Source: UBA11957 sp963603285 (GTDB lineage Bacteria > Bacillota > Clostridia > Lachnospirales > Lachnospiraceae). From it: DNA of 64,000 nt. Shown in pieces: positions 15,347 to 24,148 of the stretch. The stretch covers positions 1 through 64,000 of the forward strand of contig CAVCMG010000004.1 in the NCBI GenBank assembly GCA_963603285.1, written 5' to 3'. Under the pieces are notes generated by a model that ran no database searches, had not been told where the DNA came from, and saw nothing but the letters and a program-made list of their open reading frames with translations. Both the position numbers and the translations under genes were made by a program. Each line of letters begins with the position of its first letter. The first letter of the stretch is position 1.

Positions 15347-16266
15347 CTATTTTGTAACCGTCACGTTGACTTTCACACTCTTGCTTCCGGAGGTTACTGT
15401 GATGGTGGCTGTTCCTGCTTTCTTCGCAGTTACTTTACCTTTTTTATCCACTGTGGCAACTTTCTTGTTGGAAGTCTTGTAGCTCAGTTTATCCTTGGAT
15501 GTGAACGGTGTAATCGAGGATACCAGCTGGAATACGTCACCCTGTACGAGCGCGATTTTCTGGTATTTACTGTAATACCTGTGGTCTTGACATAGCCTGT
15601 CTGTACCTTGATCGTCGCTGTCAGGACAAGGCCGCTGGCCAGTGTTGCCGTTACCTTGGCTGTACCTTTCTTTTTACCGGTGATCTTGCCATTGTTTACA
15701 GTAACAACCTTTGCATTGCCGGTGTTCCAGGATGCTACATAGTCACCTGCTGCCATATCTTTTACAGTCAGTGTTGCGCCTTTAACGGTACATTCGTCGC
15801 ATTTAAGGAACCTGTGGCTGCCAGACGGGCAAGCGCTGCTGTTTCAGCATAACCGCATCTGGAGCAGGTTCTGGTCTGTACGCCATCAGCTGTCGGTGCC
15901 TGTGTGGTTACCCAGTTGCCCATAGTATGTCCAAGCGCCGGGGTAGTCTGCTGCGGTACGGTTACTGTTCCACATGCAGTACATTTCTTTCTGTCAAACC
16001 TGTAGCTGTACAGGTCGCTGCTTTTGCCGGAAGCACTACAATATTTGTATGATTGTTTTTGTCAACCGGTATAGTTGTTGTATACGAATTTCCACATTTT
16101 GTACAGGTATATGTTTTCGTACCAGTTGCAGTACAAGTGGCCTTTTTTGTTACCTTTTCGGTATAAGAATGTGCGCATTCGACATCTGCAATTTTCTCAA
16201 TTTTTACTGTTTTGATTGATGGTACCACACAAAGATACAAATTCCCATTCTGGATTTGCGTATCAT
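15347..16266 (-). pseudogene. Decayed paralogue of the surface protein gene
   Basis: The ATG ending at 16266 has the same ribosome site and first codons (MIRKS) as the gene at 14286, but the frame stops after about 20 codons. Further down, another frame (16306-15962) shows CxxC ribbon modules such as KTYTCTKCGNSYTTTIP and KAATCTATGL, which break near 15980. A third frame (15756-15484) holds the Ig-like domain with the same four-T frameshift (15556-15559) as the first copy; the restored stop would be at 15347. Most of the middle of the protein is missing. It is a relic formed by duplication and decay. Confidence 0.85.
15348..15765. repeat. Direct repeat, copy B
   Basis: This is the second copy of the 418-bp repeat at 11430-11847. 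Outside it, similarity to the first gene drops to diverged but recognisable levels. Confidence 0.9.
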
Positions 16267-16500
16267 ACGTTTCTCTCCTCCTTGTAGTATGGATATTTAT
16301 ATCCATTTCATTGTACTCTTTACCAGTTGTTCACGACAATGTTTTATATCAATGCATATTTACCTAAATTATGCATCCATTTTTGTATATTTTTCACAAA
16401 TTATTACACATCTTTTTCAATCTGTAACAGAAACTTACATAGCCTTTTTCACATGTTAAAAACTTTTCATATTCGTAAAAAAATTGTAAAACCTGTCCGA

Positions 16501-16529
16501 TTGTACTCATCCTGTATCTGTGATAGAAT
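16501..16529 (+). promoter_or_regulatory. Promoter of the phosphodiester glycosidase gene
   Basis: TTGTAC (16501-16506) and TAGAAT (16524-16529) are 17 bp apart, 44 bp before the start codon. Confidence 0.65.
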
Positions 16530-16573
16530 TATGCATATTTATGTGTATACTATAAAACATACAGGAGATAAAG

Positions 16574-17854
16574 ATGGCTTCCAAAAAGAAGAAAAGAAAA
16601 GAAGGCTATCAGGAAATCACACCGGATATCACTGAAAAGCCGAAGAAAAAGAAACTTTCCAGGAAAAAGCGCCGTTTAAGACGCATCCGCCGGGCGATCA
16701 TCACAGTTGCGGTACAGGTCGTTCTGTACCTGACAGCGGTATTTTCCAACATACCGTTCATTGCCAAATGGCGTACGATCTACATACTGACAGCCATGAC
16801 GACCAACAGCCATCAGTGGCTGGCTACAATGTTTATTCCACAGAGCGTGATCGACCAGGCACTGCAGGCACAGGAGGATGCCCTGAACCGTTCTGCAGAT
16901 TTCAATACTACCTGGAATGATGACAGCGAGATCACCGAACCCGGACTGCTGGTACAGGGCGAAGCGATCACCGACGATACCGGCGCACAGGAATTTTACG
17001 AAAAATACTGGGAGATTGACAGCGACACCGTACATCAGTATCTCGAAGAAAATCCGGATCTGCTGACAGATGGTTACGACTCTCTTCATATTGAAGATTT
17101 CGATCAGAAGCTCGGCTTAAAAACCGTAGAGGGTGATCCGATCCTCGTGATCAACGCCCCGAACAACCTGCTGATCATCGAAACAGACGGCTCCAATTAC
17201 AAAGGCAAGCTTGCCATCGCCAAAGAGCCCTCTCAGGTCGATCTGGTCAAAGCCAAACAGCTCGGCACCCATGGTGACAAGATTGCCACCTTCTGCCAGG
17301 ACAACGACGCCATCCTCGGCATCAACGCCAGTGGCTTTGTTGATCCCAAAGGTGTCGGCAATGGCGGCAAAGTCAACGGTTCCCTCGTTGTAGACGGTGT
17401 CGAATACGGCGAACACAAAATGGCTCCCGCCTGGAAATTTGTCGGTCTTGACAAGAAGAACAAGCTCTATGTTGTCAACTACAAAAACACCGATGTCAGC
17501 GACTATCGCTGGGGTCTTGAATTCTATCCTGCCCTGATCGTTGATGGTGTAGAAGCCGTCAATGAAGGCTACTGTATGGGTATCCAGCCCCGTACCACCC
17601 TCGGCCAGGAAAAAGACGGTTCCCTCCTGATGCTCGTCGTCGACGGCCGCCAGCCCGGCTACAGCCTCGGCTGCTCCGTTGCCACCTGCACCCAGATCAT
17701 GCTCCGCTACAAAGCCTACCAGGGTATGAACCTGGACGGCGGCAGCTCCGCCGTCATGTACTACGATGGCCGCCAGATTACCAAATCCAGCTCCGTCTCC
17801 GGCAAAGGGCGTTACATGCCGGATGCTTTGCTGGTCAACAGGATTGCTGATTAA
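16574..17854 (+). CDS. Phosphodiester glycosidase family (NAGPA-like) membrane protein
   Basis: This 426-residue protein has a lysine-rich cytosolic start, one membrane anchor (about 42-63), an extracellular linker, and a C-terminal phosphodiester glycosidase (NAGPA/DUF2233) domain. Domain marks are DAILGINASGFVDPKG, MGIQPRTTLGQEKDGSLLMLVVDGRQ and GMNLDGGSSAVMYYDG. The family cleaves sugar-phosphodiester links; in Gram-positives these proteins are probably cell-envelope or exopolysaccharide enzymes. CAGGAGATAAAG precedes the ATG. It is a single plus-strand gene with its own promoter and terminator. Confidence 0.9.
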   Translation: MASKKKKRKEGYQEITPDITEKPKKKKLSRKKRRLRRIRRAIITVAVQVVLYLTAVFSNIPFIAKWRTIYILTAMTTNSHQWLATMFIPQSVIDQALQAQEDALNRSADFNTTWNDDSEITEPGLLVQGEAITDDTGAQEFYEKYWEIDSDTVHQYLEENPDLLTDGYDSLHIEDFDQKLGLKTVEGDPILVINAPNNLLIIETDGSNYKGKLAIAKEPSQVDLVKAKQLGTHGDKIATFCQDNDAILGINASGFVDPKGVGNGGKVNGSLVVDGVEYGEHKMAPAWKFVGLDKKNKLYVVNYKNTDVSDYRWGLEFYPALIVDGVEAVNEGYCMGIQPRTTLGQEKDGSLLMLVVDGRQPGYSLGCSVATCTQIMLRYKAYQGMNLDGGSSAVMYYDGRQITKSSSVSGKGRYMPDALLVNRIAD

Positions 17855-17925
17855 TATATGTAATACTTTATCTGCCATATATTATTTTGGTTCTGCTGAA
17901 CAGTTCTTGATCGTTTCTGACAAAA

Positions 17926-17974
17926 CAAAACCTGCCATAAAATCCAGGGTTTAGATTTTACGGCAGGTTTTCTA
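17926..17974. terminator. Bidirectional terminator between glycosidase and MFS genes
   Basis: AAAACCTGCC and GGCAGGTTTT pair with an inner TAAAAT/ATTTTA extension. The convergent genes at 17854 and 18016 share it. Confidence 0.85.
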
Positions 17975-18015
17975 TTGTACTTCTATCTTATTCTGATATC
18001 ACCTTTGCCTGCATT

Positions 18016-19257
18016 TCATGCTTTCGCTTTCTTGCTACAAATCTTAGCCAGTATACCGGATAACAGCATACAGCAGATACCCATAACCGTTGCATAGATA
18101 AAGACTTTATTGTACCCTTCTGTACCGGTTCCACTATCCAGCCAATGACCAACCATTGTGAACATGAACACATCCGGCAGATATCCGAAAGTGGACAGGA
18201 TTCCGGATACACGCCCGGTCACGTTGACATCAATACCCGCATCGTCAATATCTGCAAAATACTGGCTGCGGATTGCGTACACCAGAAGCACGCCGATAAA
18301 GAAGTTTGCCACAACCGGCATCAGCATCGAAGTCTGTACCGGGATCAACAAAAAGACCGCCCAGCTGATGGCAAGAAGTAAAGATGCACCAGAGATGACC
18401 TTTAATCTGGAATGGATCTTATCTGCCAAGAAACCACCGGCTACGCCTCCGATACCCTGCATCAGATAACGGATACCGCCAAGATTGGCTGCCATCGTCT
18501 CTGACATGCCATAATGGGATACCAGATACGTATTGATGTAGCTCATCAGACCATAGACACTGTATGCCGTAAATACGATACCTACCAGCATCCAGACTCT
18601 TGGCAGTTTCAGACATTTCCACATACCTGCAAATACGTCTTTTAATGATTCTGTCTGACCAGCCTGATTTCCATCGTCAATCACGAACCAGCAAAGGACA
18701 CCGATCACCAGTAAAAGGATCGCACATAAACGGATCGCCATTGCCGCACCCACAACATTATCTGCAAATCTGGCATATACAGCTGCCATCACAAACACCA
18801 GCAACGCATTCAAAAATCCTCGTAAGCCCTCCTGAAGCCCGAACAGACGTCCCTGTTCATCAGAAGACCCCAACATACGGACTGCCTTGATAACAGAGCT
18901 CCAGTAAGTAAGCACTGTCGTTATGCCCATCAGTGCAAAGATCAGCTGGCCGACCTGATATCCTGGGAACATGGAAAACCAGATACCCAGAAGTCCCGTA
19001 CTGATAAAGGAAAATGTCAGCATGATCTTCGGAGAAAATTTATCGGCAACGATACCACCCAGAAAATAGGCCGGTGTCGCCACAATGGCATACCATCCGT
19101 TCAAAGATCCCATCTGTGCATTTGTCAGCCCCATGGCATTCTGAATCGGGATGTAAAAAGTCTCACGGATAAACGGCAGCTGGAAAATGAAACCTGCACC
19201 ACAGGCCAGAAGCAGCAACGTACCATACTTTTTAATCGTTTCTTTCGTCATATTCAT
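18016..19257 (-). CDS. MFS transporter
   Basis: The 413-residue protein has about twelve hydrophobic segments in the major facilitator pattern, including the loop motif GGIVADKFSPK (about 67-77) and its echo GGFLADKIHSR in the second half. It follows the MttB-family gene by 35 bp, so the two are probably one transcript. The partner suggests a quaternary amine, a demethylated product or a precursor as cargo, but the substrate cannot be read from the sequence. Confidence 0.85.
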   Translation of the reverse strand: MNMTKETIKKYGTLLLLACGAGFIFQLPFIRETFYIPIQNAMGLTNAQMGSLNGWYAIVATPAYFLGGIVADKFSPKIMLTFSFISTGLLGIWFSMFPGYQVGQLIFALMGITTVLTYWSSVIKAVRMLGSSDEQGRLFGLQEGLRGFLNALLVFVMAAVYARFADNVVGAAMAIRLCAILLLVIGVLCWFVIDDGNQAGQTESLKDVFAGMWKCLKLPRVWMLVGIVFTAYSVYGLMSYINTYLVSHYGMSETMAANLGGIRYLMQGIGGVAGGFLADKIHSRLKVISGASLLLAISWAVFLLIPVQTSMLMPVVANFFIGVLLVYAIRSQYFADIDDAGIDVNVTGRVSGILSTFGYLPDVFMFTMVGHWLDSGTGTEGYNKVFIYATVMGICCMLLSGILAKICSKKAKA

Positions 19258-19292
19258 TCCAACCTTTCTGACTGTTTAGCCTATGCGCTGTA

Positions 19293-20732
19293 TCAGGTTC
19301 TTGCAATATCCTCTTCCTTCATGCCAAGACCTCTCATCAGTTCATCCAACGCCTGTCGTTTGCCCTCTTCCAGTTCCGGACGTTTATATTCATCCAGCAG
19401 TTTCTGGATTCTCTTCTGAATGGACTCATACAGGGCTTTATTCGGATCGCCCTTTGTCACTTTGTGGATAGCGACCTGACTGTACCACGGATCGATACGG
19501 CATCTGTCAAAGGTATGATCCAGTGTTACGAATGTTCCGTTTTCTTCTTCGATGGCCTCTTTGATCGCATCAAAGGCCATAGCCTCTTCATCTGTCGGAA
19601 CGTCATCGAAGTAATATTTCATTCTCGTATAAGTCTCGATATCCAGCAGGAATTTTTCGATGCAGACCGTATTAAAAGAATGCAGGGAACCGGTCGCATG
19701 CATCATCAGGTTCGCTCTCTCCTGGAAAGATTCAAAGAAACTCATCGCACTCTCCACACCAGCCTGTGCCGTCAGTCCGTTGGCATCTGACATACCGCCG
19801 CCGCTTCTGCAGGGAACACCATATTTCTTTGCAAGCAGAGAACCGTATTTTGCCTGTTTTACAAATCCCGGACTGGCATTGGATGCCTGCATGTTGCGCA
19901 TATCGCTGACCGTTGATGCAAAACCATAGATGATCGGCGTACCCGGACGTACCATCTGTGCATAAACATTCAAGCCAAGGAATTCCGCATTTGCCTCCGA
20001 AACGTTACCGGCCACGGAGATCGGTCCTGTCGCTCCGGCCATATTTCCGGGGGCAATGACTAATGGCTGACCATTTCTGGCACATACGTCCATCGTATCG
20101 ATCGTGTTCTTTGTTACGCCAAGCGGACTTAACGGAGAAATCAGATTAAATGTACAGGGTGTGTCTGTCAGATCCTCACCGAAAATAATTTTCATCATTT
20201 TCATAATGTTCTCCGCCTGCTCTTTTCCACCACAGACAGAAAACAGTGCCTTGTCCGAACGACAAAGTGTCGCATACACCATAACTTCTGCCGAGATTTC
20301 TGCAGCAATATCTGACGGCTGCGCCAGGATACCGCCATTGATGGAAAATTCTTCACTTTCCTGTACGATCGTGGCCAGTTTCAGAAAATCATCAAACATG
20401 GCCGGTCTGAGTGTGCCGTCCACCTCACAGACAGTCGGGCTTCCGTAACCCGGTGTCATATACAGATCCACCGTATTCATATTCACATTATATTTTGGAT
20501 TGCGCGCATATACGGTAAATTCCTTTTTTGCCACATCCAGTGCATGCATCACCTGCTCCGGTGTAAAATATGCTCTGTTTCCTTCGACTTTCACACCATT
20601 GCTGCGAAGAAGCTCCAGCGCTTCTTCACTTAAAAAAGCTATACCTATCTCTTCAAGAATCCTTAATGTATTCTGATGAATCAGCTCAACGATTTCCTGA
20701 TCACGTGCAACTTCAGCTTCTTTGGTTCTCAT
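19293..20732 (-). CDS. MttB family methyltransferase, non-pyrrolysine type
   Basis: The family moves a methyl group from a methylamine or betaine to a corrinoid protein. The 479-residue protein shows the conserved core DDFLKLATIVQESEEFSINGG, CNxISPLSPLG-like FNLISPLSPLG and PLVIAPGNMAGATGP. There is no in-frame TAG, so it is not a pyrrolysine-dependent trimethylamine enzyme; relatives of this kind act on glycine betaine, proline betaine, carnitine or butyrobetaine. AGAGAGGAAGTCAT precedes the ATG. The corrinoid protein and its methyltransferase partner are not in the window. A palindrome at 20785-20804 probably controls it. Confidence 0.9.
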   Translation of the reverse strand: MRTKEAEVARDQEIVELIHQNTLRILEEIGIAFLSEEALELLRSNGVKVEGNRAYFTPEQVMHALDVAKKEFTVYARNPKYNVNMNTVDLYMTPGYGSPTVCEVDGTLRPAMFDDFLKLATIVQESEEFSINGGILAQPSDIAAEISAEVMVYATLCRSDKALFSVCGGKEQAENIMKMMKIIFGEDLTDTPCTFNLISPLSPLGVTKNTIDTMDVCARNGQPLVIAPGNMAGATGPISVAGNVSEANAEFLGLNVYAQMVRPGTPIIYGFASTVSDMRNMQASNASPGFVKQAKYGSLLAKKYGVPCRSGGGMSDANGLTAQAGVESAMSFFESFQERANLMMHATGSLHSFNTVCIEKFLLDIETYTRMKYYFDDVPTDEEAMAFDAIKEAIEEENGTFVTLDHTFDRCRIDPWYSQVAIHKVTKGDPNKALYESIQKRIQKLLDEYKRPELEEGKRQALDELMRGLGMKEEDIART

Positions 20733-20784
20733 ATGACTTCCTCTCTTTCATATTTGCAAACTGTTGTAAAAGTAAAACATCGTT

Positions 20785-20804
20785 AAAGTAATCACGATTA
20801 CTTT
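20785..20804. promoter_or_regulatory. Predicted TetR operator upstream of the MttB-family gene
   Basis: AAAGTAATC-AC-GATTACTTT is a perfect 9-bp inverted repeat. The same GTAATC/GATTAC half-sites occur at 21713-21729 in front of the tetR gene. Confidence 0.7.
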
Positions 20805-20964
20805 TGAAATATAAATAAATGCTGATACAACGATCAGCCAGTGCAAAATCAATTTCTTACATCAATGTATGATACATATACCATAGTAAATAATCACTTT
20901 TCCCTGTTCTTTTTTCTTCATATCACTTTCAAAGGTTCTCTTGATTACCTTTGAGGGTAATAAA

Positions 20965-21007
20965 AAAAGATATGTACAACCATATACCCGAAAATGCCAT
21001 ATCTTTT
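20965..21007 (-). terminator. Terminator after tetR
   Basis: AAAAGATATG and CATATCTTTT pair around a 23-nt loop, with a T run on the minus strand, directly after the TetR stop at 21014. Confidence 0.6.
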
Positions 21008-21013
21008 CTTACT

Positions 21014-21697
21014 CTATCCTGTGATGCCACTGATATCAAGAGATGTCCCCGGTGCAACAAACCGTTTGAACAGCTCATATATTAACTGATAACAGTCATC
21101 TACCGCCATCTGCAACATACCTTTGTCATTCTGCATATCAGGATATTGTGAAAACATACCTCTGAAAACGGCTGTTGTCAGACGGCTGAGCGTAAATGCA
21201 TTTTCCATCGTGATCAGTCCTGCATTTGCGGCTCGCCTGAGACGGATAAATTCTCGTTCGTTCAGATCACTGCTCAGAATGATACTGGCGCCAAAACCAT
21301 CCATCTCTTTTTCATTTTCAGGAAATAAAGAGTAATATTCGTAGATACATTTTTCCAGCATATCGGTGTTTTCACTGAAAAACATCATCTCATAATAAAT
21401 TTTGTTTGAAAACGCCTCTCGTATAAAGAATTTCCAGAGATACAGATCCATCTGTATCGATGTAATGTCCGTTCTCTTGGTAAATTTGCTCAGTTCCATC
21501 GTATACGGGGCAAGAAATTCAACAGAAGCTACCATAATCAGATGCTCCAGGTTATCAAAATGCTTGTATAACACTGCGCTCGTACAGCCGGCCTCTTTCG
21601 CAACACGCCGGATGCTCACGCCCTGCATCCCCTCCGTTCTTAAAATCTCGGATACGATCCGTACATATTTTCTTTTTCTATCAATATTGATATTCAT
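21014..21697 (-). CDS. TetR family transcriptional regulator
   Basis: The 227-residue protein has a TetR N-terminal DNA-binding domain (about 9-55) with RRVAKEAGCTSAVLYKHFDN as the recognition helix region, and a variable ligand-binding part. AAGGAACAGATGT precedes the ATG. It lies between the MttB-family operon and the BCCT transporter. The same palindrome is found in front of it and of the MttB-family gene, so it probably represses itself and that operon in response to a betaine-like ligand. Confidence 0.9.
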   Translation of the reverse strand: MNINIDRKRKYVRIVSEILRTEGMQGVSIRRVAKEAGCTSAVLYKHFDNLEHLIMVASVEFLAPYTMELSKFTKRTDITSIQMDLYLWKFFIREAFSNKIYYEMMFFSENTDMLEKCIYEYYSLFPENEKEMDGFGASIILSSDLNEREFIRLRRAANAGLITMENAFTLSRLTTAVFRGMFSQYPDMQNDKGMLQMAVDDCYQLIYELFKRFVAPGTSLDISGITG

Positions 21698-21712
21698 ACA
21701 TCTGTTCCTTAA

Positions 21713-21729
21713 GGGTAATCGCGATTACT
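21713..21729. promoter_or_regulatory. Predicted TetR operator at its own promoter
   Basis: GTAATC-GC-GATTAC (21715-21728) lies just after the predicted transcription start and before the ribosome site of tetR. Confidence 0.7.
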
Positions 21730-21737
21730 ATGATTGG

Positions 21738-21766
21738 AGTGTAGTATAGTTTCCAACGAATGTCAA
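21738..21766 (-). promoter_or_regulatory. Promoter of the tetR gene
   Basis: On the minus strand consensus TTGACA (21761-21766) and TACACT (21738-21743) are 17 bp apart, with the operator immediately downstream. Confidence 0.65.
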
Positions 21767-21862
21767 TTGATTTTCCTTCGCTTTTTTCTTTTTGTAGAGG
21801 TTGCCAAGGTTTCTTCCGAAAAACAGTCAAACCTCACAAACTTTTGAGCTAATGCAGACGCA

Positions 21863-23491
21863 TCAGCCCATCATATCCTGTATCTCTTTGTCCTGACCAT
21901 GCCGGATCATATATACCACAAACAGAATCACCATGACAATTCCGATAAGAAGAATCGGAAATCCGGCAATCGTCTTTACGATCTTAATGCCGTCAATATT
22001 TCCCGTCAGTGTAAAGATCAGGGAAGCCGCACCCATGAGAATGCCCCAAAAAATTTTGATCGGGACTGGTGCTTCTTCTATGTCTTTGTTGTCTGAGATC
22101 GACATTAATGATACTGTCGATGTCGTTGAATCTGCCATTGTCACAAAAGACAGAATGATCAACAGCAATACCAGCGGTTTGAGTATGGCAGAGAACGGAA
22201 TAACCTCAATGACTTTCAGCATAACGGCTTCATTTCCATATTGCTGCATATAATCAAACAGCGAGGCGCAGCCCTGAAGATCAATCTTTCCGGCATACGT
22301 CGCAAAATTATACTGAATATCCAGTGCCAGCCCGCCAAAAATCGCAAACCATATGATGCCAAAAACAGCCGGAACCACACAGTTCATGACCACATACTGA
22401 CGCAGTGTACGTCCCTTTGCCAGTTTGATGGAAAACAACCCGATGATCGGTGCAAAGCTTAAGAAATCCGCAAAATAATACTGATCCCACCACTGCGACC
22501 ACAGTTCACCTGTCTGATGCCATACACTGCCTACGGCCTGTGCCGTATCGCTGAAAGCGCCCACAGACGTGATATTCTGTATGAAACTGCCAAAGAAATC
22601 ACCGATGGATTCCACGAAAAGATTACAGATCCACTGCGTCGGCCCTACCACAAACGCAAGGGACATAAGGATCAGAAACATCCATGCATTTTTGTCACTC
22701 AGCCAGCGGATTCCTTTGTTCATGCCGGAAATACTGGATAAAGTGAACGCAACAACGATAAACAGGCAGATCAGCACATACACAACGGTGCTCTGTGGGA
22801 TACCGAAGATCATATGCATTCCACTTGAAATCTGCAAAAGTCCATAGCCCAGCGATCCGGCACAACCACCGGTAATCGCAAACGCCGTCAGGCTGTCGAT
22901 CACACCCCGAAACGTCTTTTTCTCCGCTTTTTTTCCAAGCATCGGATAAAAACCGGCACTGACTGAAAAATCCGCACCGAGATTATAAAACGCAAACGCT
23001 ATGATAACGCCAAAGATCGCATATTCCGCATACGGTGCAAATGACCAGTGCAGATAGCTTTTGCTCAGTGCCCAGATCACGGCATCCCTTGTTCCACCAA
23101 CAAATCCCGTACTGAGCTGTGGCTGTACGGCAAATTTTAAGGGTTCTACAGGTCCCCAGAACACAATACCCGTACCGATACCTGCACAGAGTGAAATCGC
23201 AAACCAATTCCAAAGACTGTATTCCGGTTTTGCATCTTTACCGCCCAGCCGGACACTACCAATAGGATGAACGATTATCACAACAAGAAAAATGATAAAT
23301 CCCAGCGTGCCAAGCGAAATCAGCCACCCACCATTTACCATTAACGATATAAACATGGAGCGCAGCATTGTTATAAACATATCTCCATTGATCATACCGA
23401 GCAGAATCAGAGTTCCAAATATAATAAGCGTCGTCAGCATGACAGCAGGGCGCAGCCCACGCCGGACGGCTTCTTTAAACGTAATTTTCAT
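21863..23491 (-). CDS. BCCT family betaine/carnitine/choline transporter
   Basis: BCCT carriers import quaternary amines such as glycine betaine or carnitine. The 542-residue protein has about twelve membrane segments and the family's aromatic box region: FWGPVEPLKFA, YLHWSFAPYAEYAIFG and ISGMNKGIRWLSDKNAW. The start is the ATG ending at 23491 with AAGGAGACTGCACGT ahead; the frame is open to 23632 but that part looks untranslated. With the MttB-family enzyme and TetR regulator nearby, it is the likely importer of the methyl donor. Confidence 0.92.
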   Translation of the reverse strand: MKITFKEAVRRGLRPAVMLTTLIIFGTLILLGMINGDMFITMLRSMFISLMVNGGWLISLGTLGFIIFLVVIIVHPIGSVRLGGKDAKPEYSLWNWFAISLCAGIGTGIVFWGPVEPLKFAVQPQLSTGFVGGTRDAVIWALSKSYLHWSFAPYAEYAIFGVIIAFAFYNLGADFSVSAGFYPMLGKKAEKKTFRGVIDSLTAFAITGGCAGSLGYGLLQISSGMHMIFGIPQSTVVYVLICLFIVVAFTLSSISGMNKGIRWLSDKNAWMFLILMSLAFVVGPTQWICNLFVESIGDFFGSFIQNITSVGAFSDTAQAVGSVWHQTGELWSQWWDQYYFADFLSFAPIIGLFSIKLAKGRTLRQYVVMNCVVPAVFGIIWFAIFGGLALDIQYNFATYAGKIDLQGCASLFDYMQQYGNEAVMLKVIEVIPFSAILKPLVLLLIILSFVTMADSTTSTVSLMSISDNKDIEEAPVPIKIFWGILMGAASLIFTLTGNIDGIKIVKTIAGFPILLIGIVMVILFVVYMIRHGQDKEIQDMMG

Positions 23492-23554
23492 ACGTGCAGT
23501 CTCCTTTGCATTTTGAAAAAAGCCACAGTAAAACACTTCCTTTTGTACTATTAT

Positions 23555-23587
23555 CATACCAAAACAGTGACACACATGTATGGTATG
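23555..23587. promoter_or_regulatory. Inverted repeat in the BCCT leader
   Basis: CATACCA and TGGTATG are separated by 19 bp within the untranslated leader of the BCCT gene. It may be a regulator site or RNA hairpin. It does not match the TetR palindrome. Confidence 0.3.
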
Positions 23588-23676
23588 CACAGCACAAAAA
23601 AGAAATAAGCCGTCACGAACAGCTTTGTGCATACTGTAACTTTTTTATAATCCCAAAATGCAGTTTGACTGCTTTT

Positions 23677-23705
23677 ATTATACCTGATTCATCTCCGTTC
23701 CACAA
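23677..23705 (-). promoter_or_regulatory. Promoter upstream of the BCCT transporter
   Basis: On the minus strand TTGTGG (23700-23705) and consensus TATAAT (23677-23682) are 17 bp apart, which would give a leader of about 180 nt. A short hairpin, GCAGTCAAACTGC, follows the predicted start. Confidence 0.45.
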
Positions 23706-23728
23706 TGCTTATCTGCATATATCGTCAT

Positions 23729-24061
23729 TTATTTTATTTCTGTATAGAAGCAGCTATGATTCCCCGTATGACAGGCCGCCCCTGTCTGCTCCACCTTCGC
23801 CAGCAGCGTATCCTTGTCACAGTCAAGCCGAAGCTCCTTCACATACTGAAAATGCCCACTCGTCATCCCTTTGATCCACAGCTCATTCCGACTTCTGCTC
23901 CAGTACGTCATCGTCCCCGTCTGAAGCGTCTTCTCATACGCCTCCCGGTTCATATACGCCACCATCAACACTTCATCCGTGGCCACATCCTGCACAACCA
24001 CCGTCAGCATCCCATCACTGTTCAGCTTTAACTCCTCCCAGTCCAAATGCATCTTACCCAT
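23729..24061 (-). CDS. hisI: Phosphoribosyl-AMP cyclohydrolase HisI
   Basis: HisI opens the purine ring of phosphoribosyl-AMP in histidine synthesis. The 110-residue protein carries VLMVAYMNREAYEKTL, GTMTYWSRSRNELWIKG and the zinc-ligand region LDCDKDTLL...GAACHTGNHSCFY. It has only the cyclohydrolase half: the HisE pyrophosphatase domain often fused behind it is absent. GGAGGATACTGGAT precedes the ATG. A hairpin at 24091-24135 lies between hisB and this gene. Confidence 0.95.
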   Translation of the reverse strand: MGKMHLDWEELKLNSDGMLTVVVQDVATDEVLMVAYMNREAYEKTLQTGTMTYWSRSRNELWIKGMTSGHFQYVKELRLDCDKDTLLAKVEQTGAACHTGNHSCFYTEIK

Positions 24062-24090
24062 ATCCAGTATCCTCCATACTTTTTTCTAAA

Positions 24091-24135
24091 AGAAATGCCA
24101 TCCCCTCACATCACCTGCAAAGGCATGGCATTTTC
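24091..24135 (-). terminator. Hairpin between hisB and hisI
   Basis: On the minus strand AAATGCCAT pairs with ATGGCATTT, followed by CTTTT. It resembles an intrinsic terminator that would reduce hisI expression from the his operon. Confidence 0.6.
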
Positions 24136-24148
24136 CATTCACCGTTCT

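Noticed and set aside
19293..20732. Pyrrolysine-containing trimethylamine methyltransferase
   Set aside because: There is no in-frame TAG, and the frame is open over the full family length.
23492..23632. Longer N-terminus for the BCCT protein
   Set aside because: The extension is not similar to the family and covers a predicted leader; the ATG ending at 23491 has a good ribosome site.
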